This document shows positions 27,743-36,713 of a stretch of DNA of 64,000 bases, piece by piece; the first letter of the stretch is position 1; each line of letters begins with the position of its first letter. The position numbers and the translations under genes were made by a program. A model generated the notes under the pieces. The model saw nothing but the letters and a program-made list of their open reading frames with translations, was not told the DNA's origin and ran no database searches. This stretch comes from Acidovorax sp. 107 (GTDB lineage Bacteria; Pseudomonadota; Gammaproteobacteria; Burkholderiales; Burkholderiaceae_C): NCBI RefSeq assembly GCF_003058055.1, contig NZ_QBTZ01000001.1:2482501-2546500 (forward strand), written 5' to 3'.

Positions 27743-27907
27743 CGCACGCACGCTGGGCCAGCCCTTGCGGTAACGCCTGCCGTTTCCTGTCCTGAGCCCC
27801 ACGCGGCTACTTGGTCTGCTCGATGCAGCCCTGTAGCTACCGGCGAATTTTGCAAATTCCCGGCTTCGGCCTTGGCCCTAGAGCATGTCGCACAAGCTAC
27901 TTTGCGG

Positions 27908-27959
27908 CTGCTATTAATTTCATAGCTACCACGATATGATGCACTAGCGCTTCAGGCAG
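27908..27959 (+). repeat. Intergenic repeat family, copy 2
   Basis: ATAGCT, 14 bases, CACTAGCGCT, TCAGGC: the same spacing as copy 1. It lies between nrdR and the EamA gene. The remainder of this 274-base gap (27743-27907) shows no gene; it contains the small palindromic tract GAATTTTGCAAATTC. Confidence 0.75.
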
Positions 27960-28016
27960 TTTTTGCATCAAAACGGCTCTACCACACGCCTGCAAGCACC
28001 ACGAAGGTGCCTGACA

Positions 28017-28919
28017 ATGCGCGCGGTGAAAACCCGTCATTTCCTGCAGCTGGTGCTGCTGTCTGCCCTGTGGGGCGCTTCCTTTCTTTTCATTCGCGTC
28101 GCCAGTCCGGTGCTGGGCCCCAATGTGATGGCCGCGCTGCGCATTGGCCTGGCCACGCTCACGCTGATGGGCATCATGCGCTGGGCGGGTGAGCCCTGGC
28201 CCTGGCGCCACTGGCGAGAGCTGCTGGGGCTGGGCACGCTGACGGTGGCAGCGCCTTTTCTGCTGTACGCCTGGGCGGCCCTGCACCTCCCAGCGGGCTA
28301 CAGCTCGCTGCTCAACACCATGGCCGTGCCGTTTGGGGTGATCGCTGCCGCATGGATGAAGGAGGACACGCTGAGCGCACGCAAATGGGCCGGCTGCCTC
28401 TGCGGCTTTGCTGGGGTGGCGCTGATCGTGCAGTTGGGTCCCGTCGAGCCCAACTCGGCCGTACTGCTCGCGGCAGGCGCGTGCGTGACCGCTGCGGCGT
28501 GCTACGGCCTGTCTCTTACCTGGATGAAGCGTGCGACGAAACGCATGTCGCCGTTGTCCATCGCAGCAGGCATCCACGCTGCGGCCCTGGTGCTGCTGCT
28601 ACCTGGGGCGGCGTGGACCTTGCCCACCGCGCGCTTCACTCCAGAAGCGCTGACCGCCGTGGCCGTGATGGGCGTCGTGACCTCGGGGCTGGCGTATTGG
28701 CTCAACCTGCGGGTTCTCAAGCATGTCTCACCCGTAGCCGCCATGAGCTCCGCTTTCATGATCCCGCTGTTTGGTGTGGCCTGGGGCCATGTCTTTCTGG
28801 GTGAGGCCCTGGGGCCGGGCATGCTCTGGGGCGGCGCGCTGGTGCTGATGGCAACCGGGCTGGTCACCGGCTTCAACCCGCTGCAATGGCTGGGTGCGTT
28901 GCGCCGCACAGCCGACTAG
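28017..28919 (+). CDS. EamA-family (DMT superfamily) transporter
   Basis: A 300-residue inner-membrane protein with ten hydrophobic segments in two EamA repeats. The first begins LVLLSALWGASFLFIRVA, the second around AVLLAAGACVTAAACYGLSL. Such proteins export metabolites or amino acids; the substrate cannot be told from sequence. The start is the ATG of MRAVKTRHFLQ, preceded by GAAGGTG; a TTG at 27963 lies close to the repeat and is rejected. It converges on the 5'-nucleotidase gene. Confidence 0.87.
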   Translation: MRAVKTRHFLQLVLLSALWGASFLFIRVASPVLGPNVMAALRIGLATLTLMGIMRWAGEPWPWRHWRELLGLGTLTVAAPFLLYAWAALHLPAGYSSLLNTMAVPFGVIAAAWMKEDTLSARKWAGCLCGFAGVALIVQLGPVEPNSAVLLAAGACVTAAACYGLSLTWMKRATKRMSPLSIAAGIHAAALVLLLPGAAWTLPTARFTPEALTAVAVMGVVTSGLAYWLNLRVLKHVSPVAAMSSAFMIPLFGVAWGHVFLGEALGPGMLWGGALVLMATGLVTGFNPLQWLGALRRTAD

Positions 28920-28952
28920 CCTCTCCGAGCGAGGGCGCCCGGTTGGCGCGCC

Positions 28953-30758
28953 TCAGCGCGAGGCAGGCGCAACGCGGGTAATGCGGTTGGTAGCGGGCGG
29001 TGCCACTGGGCTCTGCAGCCGGAAGTACGCCTCCAGCGCATCCAGGTCCAGCTCGCCCACGCGCCGGTCCTGGCCTTGCGTCAGCACCGTGAAGTTGTCA
29101 CCACCGCTGTCCAGAAAGCTGCTCATCACCACGCGCACTGGTTGCGCGTCGGGCAATGGCGCACCGTTCAGCACCATGTGGCTGATGCGCGCCCCGGCGG
29201 GCTGGCTCAGGTCGTACCGGTAGCTGAAGCCGCTAGACACCGACAGCACCCGGGGCCGCTGCACCGTGTTGCCGCCGCTGGCGAACTGCTGCTCCAGCAC
29301 GGCGCGGATCTGCGCGCCCGTGAAGGTCTTGATCACCAGCTGGTTGCCGAAGGGCTGCACCGCATACAGCTGGCCGTAACGCACCAGCCCTTGTTCATCC
29401 GGCACCAGGTCCGCACGCAGGCCGCCAGGGTTCATGAACGACAACTGCGCGCCACCGTCTTCGGGCGCCCGCGTGGCCAACAGTTGGGCGTCTGCCACCA
29501 AATTGCCCAACACGCTCTCCAGCGCCGTGTTGGGGTGACGGCGCATAGCCCCCTGGGCTTGGCCAACCGGGCGCTGGGCCAGCGGAATGGCGGCGGCGCG
29601 GTAGGTGTCGATGATCTTCTGCACGCCAGGGTCCGCAGGGAACGTCGGCACGGCAGTGGTCAGCTGCACCAGTCCCTGGGCGCCCGTGAAGGCCTCGCCC
29701 TGCACCACTACATTGCGCGCCGTCTTACTCACCACGCGGCGGGTCTGGGTGTCTACGCGCAGCTGGATGTCGGTGAGCAGCGTGCCGTACTGGCCCGCGC
29801 TGGTCAGCAGAAAGGGCTTGGCCGGGTTCACACGGCTGTAGTCGCACACATAGGCCTGGTGCGTGTGGCCCGAGACCACCACATCGACGGCCGGGTCCAG
29901 CCGCTCCAGGATGGGCACGATATCGCCCGACAGGCCCGCGCAGCTGGTCTCCTGCACGCCCGCTGTGGTGCCACCACCTTCATGGATGGCCACCACGATC
30001 ACATCGGCGCCGTGGGCCTTGAGCTGCGGAATCAGCGCATTGGCCGTGGCCGCTTCGTCCTCAAACCGCAGCCCGGCCACGCCCGACGGGCTGACCATGG
30101 TGGGTGTGGCCTGCAGCGTGAGGCCGATGAACCCCATGGTGATGGTGACACCGTCTTCGGTGAACCGCTTGAGCCCCGTGGCGGGCAGCAGGGTGCGGCC
30201 GTCCTTGCGCACCGTGTTGGCGGCCAGCAGGCCAAATCGGGCGCCCTCAAAAGGCTTGCTGATGCGGCAGGGCTCGCGCGAGGTGAATTTCTCGCAGCCG
30301 CCGTTCTGCAGCCGCAACAGTTCGCGCCAGCCCCGGTCGAACTCGTGGTTGCCGACCGCATTGAAGTCGATCTGCATGCGATTGACCGCTTCGATCGTGG
30401 GCTCGTCTAGGAACAGCGACGACACCAGCGGCGAGGCACCCACCATATCGCCCGCTGACACCACCGCATGGTGCGGCGACTGGGCCTTGAGGGCTGCCAT
30501 GGCGCTGGCGAAGTAAGCCATGCCCCCGGCAGGTGCCAGCACGGGGCCTGTGGGCCCTTGCACCCGGTGCGCCATGTGGGGTGGCTCCAGGTTGCCATGC
30601 AGGTCGTTGAAGCCGATGAGGGTGATGTCGATGTGGGCCGGCGCGCTGCCCGCTGCAGGGGCGGTGGGCGCCATGCTGCTGCAGCCAGCCAGCCACAGCG
30701 GCACCGCCAAGGCGGCCAACGCCCGGCGACGGAAGGCCCGGAACAAGCGGTTGCTCAT
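28953..30758 (-). CDS. 5'-nucleotidase / 2',3'-cyclic phosphodiesterase family lipoprotein
   Basis: A 601-residue exported enzyme. A lipoprotein signal ends at LAGC (Cys26), so it is predicted to be lipid-anchored. The N-terminal metallophosphatase domain has the dimetal motifs GFNDLHGNLEP, AGDMVGASP, GNHEFDRGW and VSGHTHQAYVC. The C-terminal 5'-nucleotidase domain has NPGGLRADL and the substrate-binding SSGFSYRYD region. It hydrolyses extracellular nucleotides to nucleosides and phosphate for scavenging. It is followed upstream by aroC on the same strand with 36 bases between; a functional link is not obvious. Confidence 0.92.
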   Translation of the reverse strand: MSNRLFRAFRRRALAALAVPLWLAGCSSMAPTAPAAGSAPAHIDITLIGFNDLHGNLEPPHMAHRVQGPTGPVLAPAGGMAYFASAMAALKAQSPHHAVVSAGDMVGASPLVSSLFLDEPTIEAVNRMQIDFNAVGNHEFDRGWRELLRLQNGGCEKFTSREPCRISKPFEGARFGLLAANTVRKDGRTLLPATGLKRFTEDGVTITMGFIGLTLQATPTMVSPSGVAGLRFEDEAATANALIPQLKAHGADVIVVAIHEGGGTTAGVQETSCAGLSGDIVPILERLDPAVDVVVSGHTHQAYVCDYSRVNPAKPFLLTSAGQYGTLLTDIQLRVDTQTRRVVSKTARNVVVQGEAFTGAQGLVQLTTAVPTFPADPGVQKIIDTYRAAAIPLAQRPVGQAQGAMRRHPNTALESVLGNLVADAQLLATRAPEDGGAQLSFMNPGGLRADLVPDEQGLVRYGQLYAVQPFGNQLVIKTFTGAQIRAVLEQQFASGGNTVQRPRVLSVSSGFSYRYDLSQPAGARISHMVLNGAPLPDAQPVRVVMSSFLDSGGDNFTVLTQGQDRRVGELDLDALEAYFRLQSPVAPPATNRITRVAPASR

Positions 30759-30794
30759 ACAGAGGGACCGCCCCTGGGACGGTGGGAGTTGGTG

Positions 30795-31892
30795 TTACAG
30801 AAACGAGGCCTGGATCGGCGGCACGGGCGGCACCACATCGCCGCACTGGGCACGGTGGCGCAGCGCGTGCTCCATCACCACCAGCGCCAGCAGCGCTTCG
30901 GCAATCGGCGCGGCGCGGATGCCCACGCAAGGGTCGTGGCGGCCCTTGGTGATCACCTCGGTGTTCTTGCCGTGGATGTCGATGGACTCGCGCGGGCTGA
31001 TAATGGAACTGGTGGGCTTGATGGCGATGCTCACCTCCAGATCCTGCCCGGTGCTGATGCCGCCCAGCACGCCGCCGGCGTTGTTGGTGCGGAAGCCCTG
31101 GGGCGTCATCGAGTCACCGTGCATGGTGCCCCGGTGGGCCACGCTGGCAAAGCCCGCGCCAATCTCCACGCCCTTCACGGCATTCAAACCCATCATGGCG
31201 TGGGCAATGTCGGCGTCGAGCTTGTCATACAGCGGCTCGCCCAGGCCCACCGGCACGCCCGTGGCCTGCACCCGGATTCGGGCGCCGCAGGAGTCACCGG
31301 CCTTGCGCAGGGCGTCCATGTAGTCCTCGTACTGCTGCACTTCGGCCACGGGGGCGAAGAAGGGGTTGCTCTGTACATGGTCCCAGCTCTCGAACGGGAT
31401 GGGCAGTTCGCCCAGCTGGGTCATGCAGGCGCGGAACTGCACGCCATACTGCTGCGCCAGCCACTTCTTGGCCACGGCGCCTGCGGCCACCGTGGGCGCC
31501 GTCAGGCGCGCGGAAGACCGGCCGCCGCCGCGCGGGTCGCGGATGCCGTATTTGTGCCAGTAGGTGTAGTCGGCATGGCCGGGGCGGAAGCTCTCGGCGA
31601 TGTTGCTGTAGTCCTTGCTGCGCTGGTCGGTGTTGCGGATCAGCAGGGCAATGGGGGTGCCAGTGGTCTTGCCCTCGTACACCCCGGAGAGGATCTCCAC
31701 CGCATCGGGCTCGTTGCGCTGCGTGACGTGGCGGCTGGTGCCAGGGCGGCGCCGGTCCAGGTCGGCCTGGATGTCGGCTTCAGCGAGAGGCATGCCGGGC
31801 GGGCAGCCGTCGATCACGCAGCCAATGGCCGGGCCGTGGGATTCACCGAAGTTGGTGACAGCGAATAGGGTACCGATGGTGTTGCCGCTCAT
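30795..31892 (-). CDS. aroC: Chorismate synthase
   Basis: A 365-residue FMN-dependent enzyme that makes chorismate from EPSP, the last step of the shikimate pathway. Signatures: [20 protein letters not shown] near the N-terminus, [20 protein letters not shown], and the C-terminal [21 protein letters not shown] segment (here AEALLALV). Length is standard. It is divergent from the caspase-like gene with 117 bases between starts. Confidence 0.97.
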   Translation of the reverse strand: MSGNTIGTLFAVTNFGESHGPAIGCVIDGCPPGMPLAEADIQADLDRRRPGTSRHVTQRNEPDAVEILSGVYEGKTTGTPIALLIRNTDQRSKDYSNIAESFRPGHADYTYWHKYGIRDPRGGGRSSARLTAPTVAAGAVAKKWLAQQYGVQFRACMTQLGELPIPFESWDHVQSNPFFAPVAEVQQYEDYMDALRKAGDSCGARIRVQATGVPVGLGEPLYDKLDADIAHAMMGLNAVKGVEIGAGFASVAHRGTMHGDSMTPQGFRTNNAGGVLGGISTGQDLEVSIAIKPTSSIISPRESIDIHGKNTEVITKGRHDPCVGIRAAPIAEALLALVVMEHALRHRAQCGDVVPPVPPIQASFL

Positions 31893-31951
31893 GGGGCGGG
31901 ATTATTCCAGACGCGCAGCATCCAGGATGCATCGGCCGCGCCTTTCTCCAA

Positions 31952-31980
31952 TTGGCGAACGCCCGCACGAACGATATAGT
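31952..31980 (+). promoter_or_regulatory. Sigma70-like promoter of the caspase-like gene
   Basis: TTGGCG, 17 bases, TATAGT, giving a leader of about 23 bases that ends in GGGAGG before a TTG start. Confidence 0.8.
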
Positions 31981-32009
31981 GAATCCGATAGCAAGATGGG
32001 AGGCCACCC

Positions 32010-33581
32010 TTGATCCAAGCTTTCGCAGCATCGCTGCACGCAAAACGGCTTCTGGCCCGCGCGCTGGTGGCCTTGGGTGCGCTGGCGGCCTCCGCACACG
32101 CCAACGCCCCTCTGGACATACGCATTGCCCTGGTGATAGGCAACTCAGCGTATTCCGGGTCCGCAGCCCTCGCCAATCCCGCCAACGATGCAAAGGCGAT
32201 GTCGGAGCAACTGCGTACACTGGGTTTCCAGGTGCTGGAATTGCGTGATGGATCGCGCAGCCAAATGACCGAGGCCATTGACGATGTGCGCAAGCGCCTC
32301 CAGGGCAAGGGCGGCGTGGGCATGCTGTATTACGCGGGCCACGGAGTCCAGATTGACTGGCGCAACTACATGGTGCCCGTCGACGCACGTCCCAGAAGCC
32401 AGACCGAGGTCGTGGCTCAGGCGGTCGATGTGGACTCGGTGATCAACGCTTTCAAGCAAGCCGGCAATCGCGTCAATATCCTGGTCCTCGATGCCTGCCG
32501 CAACAATCCCTTTGAGGGTACGGCGTCCGTCAAGGGGCTGGCGCAGCTCGATGCCGTGCCCGGCACTTTTCTCGCCTATGCCACCGCGCCCGGCAACATC
32601 GCCGAGGATGGGGAAGGCAGCAACGGTCTGTACACCACCTATCTGCTGCAAGAGCTGGCCAAGCCCACCGCGCGCATTGAGGACGTCTTCAAGCGCGTGC
32701 GACTGCAGGTACGGCAGAAGAGCCGGGGCAACCAGATCCCCTGGGAAAGCACCAGCCTGGAAGACGATTTTGTTTTCAACGACGGCCGGGGCTCGGGTAC
32801 AGCGGTTGCCGCCGCCCCCACGCCCAAACCGCCGCTGCAAGAGCGCGACGAGATGTTTGTCCGCGAGAAAGCGCAATGGGACCGCATCAAGCACTCCCGC
32901 GATCCCGACGATTTTTACGCCTTTTTGCAGGCCTACCCCAACGGAATGGTCAGCGAAGCGGCCCAAAGCAGGCTGGACCAGATCTCCAAACCCCAGGTCA
33001 CCCCAACCCCCATACAGGGGCGCCATTCCACGCAGCGCAACCCGAGGGTGGGCGACGAGATCGAGTACATCTACCGCGACTACCTCACGGGACTGGAAAC
33101 ACGTCGGGAGACGCTGCGCGTCACAGCCATCAAGGATGGCTTTGTCGAGATCAACAACGGCCAGCAAATTGTGACTCTGGCCGGCGGCACTGTGCGCAAC
33201 GACATGGGCATTGAATTCGACCCACCCCTTCAAACCCTGCCCGCCGATGAGTTTCAGATCGGCAAGCGGTGGACCAGCCGTTCACAGCAAACAATGCCCA
33301 AATCACTCCCGACGCCGACCGGCGGCGTGGGATGGATAGAGCAGGAGATGAAGGTGACTGCGTACGAACAAATAACCGTACTCGCCGGCACCATGAACGC
33401 CTACCGCGTTGAAGCCAGCCTGCGCACGTACAGAGGGCTGTCGGGCAAGATCACCTATTGGGTGAACAACGGAGGACTCATCGTCAAATATGTCCGCCAA
33501 GCCAAAATCAGCTTCCCTAACGGAGTGACCAGGGACAGCAGTTGGACACGCGAAGTGGTGCGCATCCACAAGCCCCGGTGA
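32010..33581 (+). CDS. Exported caspase-like (peptidase C14) protein
   Basis: A 523-residue protein. A signal peptide of about 33 residues (KRLLARALVALGALAASAHA) precedes a p20-like caspase domain (about 36-255): RIALVIGNSAYSGSAAL, LYYAGHGVQ with His111, and VLVLDACRNNPF-type motif with Cys163, both catalytic residues intact. A linker follows, then an EREKAQWDRI-like helical part and a C-terminal beta-rich domain (about 345-523) that I do not recognise. The start is TTG at 32010: GGGAGG sits six bases away, and the only nearby ATG runs straight into a stop. Its substrate and role are unknown. It is probably periplasmic. Confidence 0.85.
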   Translation: MIQAFAASLHAKRLLARALVALGALAASAHANAPLDIRIALVIGNSAYSGSAALANPANDAKAMSEQLRTLGFQVLELRDGSRSQMTEAIDDVRKRLQGKGGVGMLYYAGHGVQIDWRNYMVPVDARPRSQTEVVAQAVDVDSVINAFKQAGNRVNILVLDACRNNPFEGTASVKGLAQLDAVPGTFLAYATAPGNIAEDGEGSNGLYTTYLLQELAKPTARIEDVFKRVRLQVRQKSRGNQIPWESTSLEDDFVFNDGRGSGTAVAAAPTPKPPLQERDEMFVREKAQWDRIKHSRDPDDFYAFLQAYPNGMVSEAAQSRLDQISKPQVTPTPIQGRHSTQRNPRVGDEIEYIYRDYLTGLETRRETLRVTAIKDGFVEINNGQQIVTLAGGTVRNDMGIEFDPPLQTLPADEFQIGKRWTSRSQQTMPKSLPTPTGGVGWIEQEMKVTAYEQITVLAGTMNAYRVEASLRTYRGLSGKITYWVNNGGLIVKYVRQAKISFPNGVTRDSSWTREVVRIHKPR

Positions 33582-33750
33582 GTCGGGTGCGCCCCCTCTG
33601 AAAACATACTTCCCACCGGGGCTCAGGAGTGCGACAACTTCTCTGTGCACCTTCAAACCGGCCGGAGGCCACGCGCCTTGCACACGCCCATCACGCCTGC
33701 GCCATGCCGCCCCCGTCAGCACAAAAACGCACAGGCTGGACACATCGTGC

Positions 33751-33779
33751 TTGGCAGGCCCATGTGCGCTTGCTAGCAT
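33751..33779 (+). promoter_or_regulatory. Sigma70-like promoter of the PAS-GAF-GGDEF-EAL gene
   Basis: TTGGCA, 17 bases, TAGCAT with an extended TGC. It lies 24 bases before the start codon. The gap from 33582 to this point shows no gene. Confidence 0.7.
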
Positions 33780-33803
33780 CCACCATCGATTTCTGGGACA
33801 TTC

Positions 33804-36041
33804 ATGCCCGCCTTAGCGCCGCCCTCTCCGGGTCCAACACTGCCGCTCCGCACTTCTGCACCCGCACCCGTGGCTGACGCGCCGCTGCGACGGGCGCTGG
33901 ACGCCAGTGACAACGCCATCGTATTGACCAACCATGCCAAACGCGTGGTGTATGTCAACCAAGGCTTTTCGCGGCTGTTTGGCCACCAGCCCGCAGAGGT
34001 ACTGGGCAAGCTCCTGAGCGAGGTGCTGCTCGGTCCGCACTCGAGCCCCGATCTGCTGGAGAGCATCCGCTCCAACGTGCTGGCATACGGCCAGTTCCGT
34101 ACCGACACGCTCCTGTACAGCAAGACAGGACAGCCGCGCTGGGTGTCGCTGGTGATCAACGCGTCCGATGAGGACACCGGGGGCCCGGGGGGCACCATCT
34201 CGATCCTGACAGACATCACGCTCACCAAGATGCACGAGGTGCTGCAGACGCGGGTGCTCGAAGGCATGGTCAATGAACTGCCCTTGCCCGACCTGATGGC
34301 GGTGGTGTGCCGCGAGGTCGAACGCATTGCCCCCGAGGTCACCGCCACCATCCTGGCGGTGGACGCCCAGGGCCGAGTGCATCCGCTGGCAGCGCCCAGC
34401 CTGCCAGCTGACATCAGTCGCGCGTTGGACGGACTGGCCATTGGCCCTACGGCAGGGTCATGTGGCACCGCAGCGTTCCGCAACGAGCCCGTGGTGGTCA
34501 CCGACATGGCGACGGACCCGCTCTGGGCCGACTACTGGGAACTGTTTGCACCGAGCGGAATGCGCGCCTGCTGGTCCAGCCCGATCCGGGACCACCGGGG
34601 TCAGCCGATTGGCACCTTTGCGTTCTATTTCCGCGAGCCACGCGCACCCGATGCCTTGCACCGGCGCCTTGTCGATGTGTGCCTGCACTTGTGCGCCTTG
34701 GCCATCGAGCGCGACAACACGCACCAGCGCATCCACCAGTTGGCGTTTTTTGACGTGCTCACGGGCTTGCCCAACCGCGCCCTCTTTCGCACCAGCGCAG
34801 AGCGCACCTTGACCGACCTGCGCCGGGGCAACCACACAGGCGCCCTGCTGTTCCTGAACCTCGACCGGTTCAAGCAGGTCAACGACACCCAAGGGCACGC
34901 AGCCGGCGATGCGCTGCTGAGCGCAGTGGCCCAGCGCCTGACGCAGGGTCTGCGTGCCCGTGACCTGATCGCCCGCCTGTCGGGCGACGAATTTGTGTTG
35001 CTCCTGTCCGAGTGCACCACCGAACAGGCGGTGCAAAGCGCCCACCGCGTACTGCACGATATTGCCCAGCCGCTGGACATCCTGGGGCAGACCCATGTGC
35101 CCCACGCGAGCCTCGGCATTGCGATGTTTCCGAACGATGGCGACACCATCGACACCCTGCTGCGCCATGCCGACCAGGCCATGCACCAGGCCAAGAGCGA
35201 CCACAGACACAGCCTGCAGCTGTTCAGCGCCGAGATGAATCGGCACGCCCAGGAGCGCGCCTCGCTGGAACGCGCGCTGCAGCACGCGCTGGCCGAGCGC
35301 AGCCTGACGCTGCACTACCAGCCGCAGGTACTCAGCAGCTCACCCGGCACCTTGCACGGTGTGGAGGCGCTGGCGCGCTGGAATCACCCCGAGTGGGGCA
35401 TGGTGCCGCCGTCGCAGTTCATCCCCGTCGCCGAAGACGCCGGGCTGATCCATGAGCTGACCCTGTGGCTGCTGGACGAAGCCTGCAGGCAGCTGGCGGC
35501 CTGGCGCGCTGCAGGCCAAGACGTGCCCTGTGTGGCCGTCAACCTGTCGGGCCGCAGCTTTCACCGGCCGGAGTTTGCGCAAGAGATCGGCGATGCGCTG
35601 CAACGCCATGGCTTGCGCACCAGCGACGTACTGCTGGAGATTACGGAGAGCGTGATGATGGATGCGCGGCCGGTCACGCTGCAGAACATCGAAGCGCTGC
35701 ACCAGCAGGGCTTCAAGCTGTCGCTGGATGACTTTGGCACCGGCTACTCCAGCCTGAGCTATCTGCACCGCTTGCCCATCAGCGAGCTCAAGCTCGACAT
35801 GGCCTTTGTGCAGGACCTCACCACCAGCGCCACGGCGCGCGCCCTCACAGTGTCGGTGCTGAGCATTGCCCACAGCCTGGGCATGGTGGTGGTGGCCGAG
35901 GGGGTGGAGACCACCGGCCAGCAGCAGTGGCTGCAGGCCCACGGCTGCCCGGTGATGCAGGGCTACCTGTTCGGCAAGCCGCTACCACCCGATGAGATTG
36001 AGGCCTGGCTATGCGCCCAGGCGCCGAGCCCTTACCGCTGA
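33804..36041 (+). CDS. PAS-GAF-GGDEF-EAL cyclic-di-GMP enzyme
   Basis: A 745-residue cytosolic sensor protein. Order: PAS (about 25-145, VYVNQGFSRLFG), GAF (about 155-310), GGDEF (about 320-485) and EAL (about 495-735). The GGDEF motif is SGDEF at 393-397, a variant that may still be active. The EAL half keeps EAL (521-523), VNLSGRSF, EITES, DDFGTGYSSLSYL, LKLD and AEGVET, so phosphodiesterase activity is expected. Diguanylate cyclase activity is uncertain; the GGDEF part could be regulatory. No transmembrane segment was seen. A gene of its own promoter follows the caspase-like gene. Confidence 0.92.
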   Translation: MPALAPPSPGPTLPLRTSAPAPVADAPLRRALDASDNAIVLTNHAKRVVYVNQGFSRLFGHQPAEVLGKLLSEVLLGPHSSPDLLESIRSNVLAYGQFRTDTLLYSKTGQPRWVSLVINASDEDTGGPGGTISILTDITLTKMHEVLQTRVLEGMVNELPLPDLMAVVCREVERIAPEVTATILAVDAQGRVHPLAAPSLPADISRALDGLAIGPTAGSCGTAAFRNEPVVVTDMATDPLWADYWELFAPSGMRACWSSPIRDHRGQPIGTFAFYFREPRAPDALHRRLVDVCLHLCALAIERDNTHQRIHQLAFFDVLTGLPNRALFRTSAERTLTDLRRGNHTGALLFLNLDRFKQVNDTQGHAAGDALLSAVAQRLTQGLRARDLIARLSGDEFVLLLSECTTEQAVQSAHRVLHDIAQPLDILGQTHVPHASLGIAMFPNDGDTIDTLLRHADQAMHQAKSDHRHSLQLFSAEMNRHAQERASLERALQHALAERSLTLHYQPQVLSSSPGTLHGVEALARWNHPEWGMVPPSQFIPVAEDAGLIHELTLWLLDEACRQLAAWRAAGQDVPCVAVNLSGRSFHRPEFAQEIGDALQRHGLRTSDVLLEITESVMMDARPVTLQNIEALHQQGFKLSLDDFGTGYSSLSYLHRLPISELKLDMAFVQDLTTSATARALTVSVLSIAHSLGMVVVAEGVETTGQQQWLQAHGCPVMQGYLFGKPLPPDEIEAWLCAQAPSPYR

Positions 36042-36105
36042 CCCAGCTCCGGCCCCGGGTGGGTAGCACAAGCGCAGTGCGCGCCCGGTAAACGGTCTCA
36101 AGTGC

Positions 36106-36555
36106 TCAAGGGCGGGGTTCTTCTTCGGGCCAGTCGCGGATGTAGGCCTTGAGCATCTTGTTCTCGAAGTTCTGGCTGTCCACCACGGCCTTGGCCACGT
36201 CATAGAAGCTGATCACGCCCATGAGCATGCGGCGGTCCATTACGGGCATGTAGCGGGCGTGGCGGTCCAGCATCATGCGGCGCACTTCGTCCATGTCGGT
36301 TTCGAGCGTGCAGGTCAGGGGCGCATCGTCCATGGCCGTACGTACCAGCATCGTGCCCACGCTGCCGCCGTTCTTGACCAACGCCTGGATCACTTCGCGG
36401 AAGGTGAGCATGCCCACCAGATCACCGTGCTCCATCACCACCAGCGAGCCGATGTCGCGCTCGGCCATCAGGCTCACGGCACCCGCCAGCGGCTCGTCCG
36501 GCGATGCGGTGTAAAGGGTGTTGCCTTTGACGCGAAGGATGTCGCTGACTTTCAT
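36106..36555 (-). CDS. Tandem CBS-domain protein
   Basis: A 149-residue protein made almost entirely of two CBS domains: VSDILRVKGNTLYTASPDEP then AVSLMAERDIGSLVVMEHG, and LTCTLETDMDEVRRMMLDRH then RYMPVMDRR. CBS pairs bind adenosyl ligands such as AMP, ATP or SAM; the partner is unknown. The start is the ATG of MKVSDILRV; the longer open frame to 36711 overlaps the upstream region of the divergent metY gene. It converges on the GGDEF-EAL gene. Confidence 0.9.
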   Translation of the reverse strand: MKVSDILRVKGNTLYTASPDEPLAGAVSLMAERDIGSLVVMEHGDLVGMLTFREVIQALVKNGGSVGTMLVRTAMDDAPLTCTLETDMDEVRRMMLDRHARYMPVMDRRMLMGVISFYDVAKAVVDSQNFENKMLKAYIRDWPEEEPRP

Positions 36556-36713
36556 GGTGCGGAGTCTCCGGGGGATCGGGAAGAATCGGAAAGAGTAGGT
36601 GTGGGCCCGCAGCGACCAGCACATCCGCTGGGGCTGCCCAAGTGCTGCAGGCTGTTTGTCAGCAAATATAGCCCACAATGCCCGCCTGCAATGACAACAT
36701 GGGAGACACACAG

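Noticed and set aside
25967..27802. A 611-codon minus-strand frame opposite glyA and nrdR
   Set aside because: It is the shadow of two certain genes in a high-GC genome; composition is His/Val/Gly-rich as typical for antisense frames.
32010..36041. Caspase-like protein plus c-di-GMP enzyme as a defence pair
   Set aside because: Each has its own promoter, the caspase protein is exported, and the other is a standard GGDEF-EAL architecture.
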